From the NCBI RefSeq assembly GCF_004745955.1, contig NZ_SRLD01000003.1, positions 62,001 to 126,000 of the forward strand: a stretch of DNA of 64,000 nt. Direction: 5' to 3'. Under the pieces are notes generated by a model. That model saw only the letters and a list, made by a program, of their open reading frames with translations. It was not told the DNA's origin and made no database searches. Position 1 is the stretch's first letter. The number at the start of each line of letters is the position of its first letter. This document shows, in pieces, positions 63,138-64,000 of this stretch. The DNA is from Hymenobacter elongatus. GTDB taxonomy: Bacteria; Bacteroidota; Bacteroidia; Cytophagales; Hymenobacteraceae. A program made the position numbers and the translations under genes.

Positions 63138-63887
63138 ATGAAAATCCCTCTTTTCACCTTGCTGCTTTGCGCAGGCATTCCGGGCCAAGGCCCGGAATGC
63201 CAAGCCCAGCCGAGTACGCCCAGCTACACCCCGCGCTTTTCCATCGGCGTGCAAACGGCGCAGAACCGCTACGTCGTGTTTTATCCTACTACCGTCAGCA
63301 CGCGCAGCATCAAGCCCTGGATGGTGACAGCCGGAGTGCAGTTTACGCCGCGTTTTCTGCTGCAAGTGGGTTACGGCTACAGCCATGAGGAAACTGTGGA
63401 GGACCCGTCCGGTACAGGAACTACGCTCACCGGCCAGCAAACCTCCGGGGTGTATCGTTATGCCTCACGTGCTTGGGCTGTTCCGCTGCTCACGCGGTAC
63501 ACGCTCACCAGAAGGCCCCTATCGCGGGTGCAGTTTGATCTGTTGAGCGGGGCAACGCTAGCTGCTGCCCGCTTCAGCGGCTACAGCGACAGCCGGATTG
63601 ACGGTCAGATCATCAGCTCGACCAGCTACGGCGGCCGGGCTACCCCGCAGCTCTACGCCACGGCCGGGGTGGGGGCGCGGGTGTGGTTTGGCAAGCACTG
63701 GCACCTGGTCTGGGATATCACCCTGAACCGCAACCTGCACGCCTCCTCGCGCTACACCAACCTGGAAACCACCGGCAACCGCTGGGGCCTCACCCGCAGC
63801 GCCAACCTGGGCGTGCAATACCGCTTCGGCTGGCCTAAAAAAGTCCAGGCGGCGGCCCGGCCAGCCCCGCAAACGCCCGCACAGTAG
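63138..63887 (+). CDS. Outer-membrane beta-barrel protein
   Basis: 249 residues. A signal peptide starts MKIPLFTLLLCAG, with processing likely near ECQAQ. Alternating strands follow (RFSIGVQTAQNRYVVFY, MVTAGVQFTPRFLLQVGYGYS, AWAVPLLTRYTLTRRP, LYATAGVGARVWFGKHWHLVW, ANLGVQYRFGW). The C-terminal tail is Pro/Ala-rich (KKVQAAARPAPQTPAQ). I recognise no named family. It is 20 bp downstream of the beta-prism lipoprotein and probably in the same transcript. The remaining 113 bp to the window end show no gene. Confidence 0.82.
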   Translation: MKIPLFTLLLCAGIPGQGPECQAQPSTPSYTPRFSIGVQTAQNRYVVFYPTTVSTRSIKPWMVTAGVQFTPRFLLQVGYGYSHEETVEDPSGTGTTLTGQQTSGVYRYASRAWAVPLLTRYTLTRRPLSRVQFDLLSGATLAAARFSGYSDSRIDGQIISSTSYGGRATPQLYATAGVGARVWFGKHWHLVWDITLNRNLHASSRYTNLETTGNRWGLTRSANLGVQYRFGWPKKVQAAARPAPQTPAQ

Positions 63888-64000
63888 GCAAAACGGGCCA
63901 GCCGCCCGGTCGGGGCCACCAACAATATCGGGCCATCGGGGCGGCGGTTCGTGGCAAAAAGGCGTAACTTGCTGACCACTCTTGCCTTTAACACCTACGT

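Overview
The window looks like chromosome of a high-GC member of the Bacteroidota, most probably Hymenobacter or a close relative in the Cytophagales. Signs of this are many secreted proteins with type IX secretion (T9SS) C-terminal sorting domains, delta-60-repeat proteins, lipoproteins with Bacteroidota-type signals, a TonB receptor cluster, promoters of the TTTG / TAnnTTTG type, and families such as DUF1684, DUF3667 and DUF4856. No rRNA, tRNA, CRISPR array or prophage was seen.

Layout. Positions 1-5300 (minus strand) hold the most unusual locus: a lipoprotein with a von Willebrand A-like domain, a small three-helix membrane protein, a low-GC orphan, a tubulin/FtsZ-like GTPase and a large unrecognised protein that runs off the left edge. 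It resembles the poorly understood FtsZ-like / vWA membrane-remodelling loci and is the best candidate for an undescribed system. Positions 5470-8815 are ordinary: a sugar nucleotidyltransferase, then a LemA-TPM-TPM operon. Positions 8813-11406 are a graveyard: a MITE, a decayed T9SS delta-60 protein, a frameshifted IS, an exonuclease remnant and the tail of another transposase. Positions 12115-15662 hold two tandem seven-repeat propeller proteins exported by T9SS. Then come a DUF1684 gene with an in-frame amber codon, an 844-residue delta-60 protein whose signal peptide lies in another frame, and polA.

From 22.2 to 28.2 kb are two small lipoproteins, a YpdA-like reductase, a FadL/SGNH-lipase operon and a cyanophycinase-like peptidase. 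From 28.6 to 34.2 kb a gene pair (outer-membrane barrel plus large T9SS protein) has been tandemly duplicated and partly homogenised, with a third barrel paralogue behind it. From 34.2 to 37.7 kb two Mg transporters (MgtE and CorA) are interleaved with palindromic MITE-like elements, and there is a possible structured RNA. From 37.7 to 50.7 kb is housekeeping and envelope content: ArfB, an M13 peptidase, a FabH-like enzyme, a metzincin-like T9SS protein, DUF72, RlpA and an AbiEi-like protein.

From 50.7 to 57 kb a compact minus-strand operon (DUF4856, imelysin, HTTM, TonB receptor) looks like an iron-uptake unit. A palindromic operator overlaps its promoter. The right end carries a penicillin acylase, a frameshifted alpha/beta hydrolase, and a lipoprotein with three beta-prism-like repeats next to an outer-membrane barrel.

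Several otherwise well-conserved genes carry single-base lesions (positions about 9003, 9180, 10450, 10550, 15801, 18950, 43450, 61603, 62230). These are either real pseudogenes or uncorrected sequence errors. The sequence alone cannot tell which.
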